Source: Chitinophaga pinensis
GTDB lineage: Bacteria > Bacteroidota > Bacteroidia > Chitinophagales > Chitinophagaceae
Assembly (NCBI GenBank): GCA_945866165.1
Contig: CAMBGO010000120.1
Coordinates: 1 to 7,149 of the forward strand
Direction of reading: 5' to 3'
Length of the DNA: 7,149 nucleotides
In this document: positions 6,630-7,149 of the stretch, in pieces
How the letters are laid out: the number at the start of each line of letters is the position of its first letter
Numbering within the stretch: position 1 is the stretch's first letter
The notes under the pieces: generated by a model
Seen by the model: the letters and a program-made list of their open reading frames with translations, nothing else
What the model was told of the DNA's origin: nothing
The model's database searches: none
Translations under genes and position numbers: made by a program

Positions 6630-6748
6630 GTTGTAAGTTATCAGTTGTGGGTTGTCGGTTGTTAGTTGTGTGTTATCAGTTGTTTGTAATCGGTTGCCCG
6701 TTATCTCGTGTCTGTTTTCTGACGTCTGTCGTCTGACTTCTGATGTCT
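6630..6748. repeat. Degenerate heptanucleotide array, 17 units in perfect phase
   Basis: On the + strand the sequence divides into 17 consecutive 7-base units with no slip. Units 1-11 (6630-6706) follow GT-T/A-R-T-N-N, except that unit 10 has C at position 5. Units 12-17 (6707-6748) are mixed, mostly G-N-N-N-T-C-T. G at position 1 and T at position 5 are each kept in 16 of 17 units. Units 11-17 all end in CT, while the last two bases of units 1-10 vary freely. The array occupies 119 of the 138 bases between the smc stop and the Mur-ligase-like start. In the minus-strand transcript it would form the 5' leader or intercistronic spacer. Function is unknown. Confidence 0.85.
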
Positions 6749-6762
6749 TCTATTCTCATCCA

Positions 6763-7149
6763 CTAATTAAGACTCCTAAAATCCACAGGCACCAGCTTAC
6801 TAACACCTTGCTCTTGCATTGTTACACCATAAATCACATCAACGGAAGCCATGGTAGTTTTGTTATGGGTAACCATAATGAACTGCGACTCCTTGCTAAA
6901 CTGCCTGATCATATTGGTAAACTTAAACACATTAGCATCATCCAATGGTGCATCAACCTCATCTAAAATACAGAATGGTGCAGGCTTTATTAAATAAATT
7001 GCAAACAACAAGGCTGTTGCGGTTAGTGTTTTCTCTCCTCCGCTCAATTGAGCTATTGAAGCGGGTCGCTTGCCTTTGGGTTTTGCAATAATATCAATTC
7101 CGGTTTCAGACAGATTGGTAGGATCTTCAAGGATCATGTCAGCAGTATC
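6763..7149 (-). CDS. smc: Chromosome segregation protein SMC, C-terminal end (5' part outside the window)
   Basis: The last 128 codons of an SMC ATPase are present. The reading frame stays open to the window edge, so the methionine at 7137 is internal and not the start. The ABC signature motif LSGGEK is at 7030-7047, followed by the Walker B segment C-I-L-D-E-V-D-A and the D-loop P-L-D-D-A-N. The switch histidine lies in T-H-N-K, and the ending is Y-G-V-T-M-Q-E-Q-G-V-S-K, which is characteristic of bacterial SMC. SMC dimers with ScpA and ScpB organise and help segregate the chromosome. The N-terminal Walker A half and the coiled coils lie to the right of this window. Its stop is 14 bases from the end of the heptad array. 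Confidence 0.96.
   Translation of the reverse strand, partial: DTADMILEDPTNLSETGIDIIAKPKGKRPASIAQLSGGEKTLTATALLFAIYLIKPAPFCILDEVDAPLDDANVFKFTNMIRQFSKESQFIMVTHNKTTMASVDVIYGVTMQEQGVSKLVPVDFRSLN

Noticed and set aside
6630..6748. CRISPR array
   Set aside because: Units are 7 bases with no spacer/repeat alternation and no cas gene nearby.
6652..6966. Open + strand frame of 104 codons starting inside the heptad array
   Set aside because: It runs antisense to the strongly conserved smc end, and its first part is repetitive S-V-V-S-C-type sequence produced by the 7-base repeat. No family resemblance.
6763..7137. Complete small protein of 124 residues
   Set aside because: The frame continues open to the window edge, and the sequence is the C-terminal ATPase part of SMC, so it is a fragment cut by the window boundary.

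Overview
The window looks like chromosomal DNA of a Bacteroidota bacterium. A member of the Chitinophagaceae or a close relative is the best guess, but only the phylum is reasonably firm. The signs are AT-rich sequence, almost no canonical Shine-Dalgarno sites, a Bacteroidota-like SMC C-terminus, a Tat-dependent lipoprotein partner for a GMC oxidoreductase, and degenerate short-period repeats between genes. Every gene I can support lies on the minus strand, so transcription runs from high to low coordinates. I see no tRNA, rRNA, CRISPR array, insertion sequence or phage gene.

Right part (about 7149 to 4150): the 3' end of smc (chromosome condensation ATPase), then a 138-base gap. That gap is filled almost entirely by 17 degenerate 7-base units in perfect phase. 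Next come a divergent Mur-ligase-family gene and an arginase/formimidoylglutamase-fold gene in which two of the six usual metal ligands are changed.

Left part (about 4045 to 87): a probable three-gene operon for oxidising sugars or glycosides outside the cytoplasm. It encodes a GMC flavoprotein with a four-cysteine cluster, a gluconate-2-dehydrogenase-subunit-3-like Tat lipoprotein, and a Tat-exported Gfo/Idh/MocA oxidoreductase. The first two resemble the catalytic and small subunits of glucoside 3-dehydrogenases and related membrane dehydrogenases. The flavoprotein has no signal of its own and probably leaves the cytoplasm with its Tat-bearing partner. The third gene could act on the keto-sugar product. 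The expected cytochrome c electron acceptor is not in the window. A strong hairpin terminator near the left edge closes the region, and its T-tract faces rightward, which suggests a convergent gene just outside.

The least explained parts are the heptad array in front of the Mur-ligase gene, the altered metal site of the arginase-fold protein, and a long inverted repeat between the GMC gene and its partner subunit.
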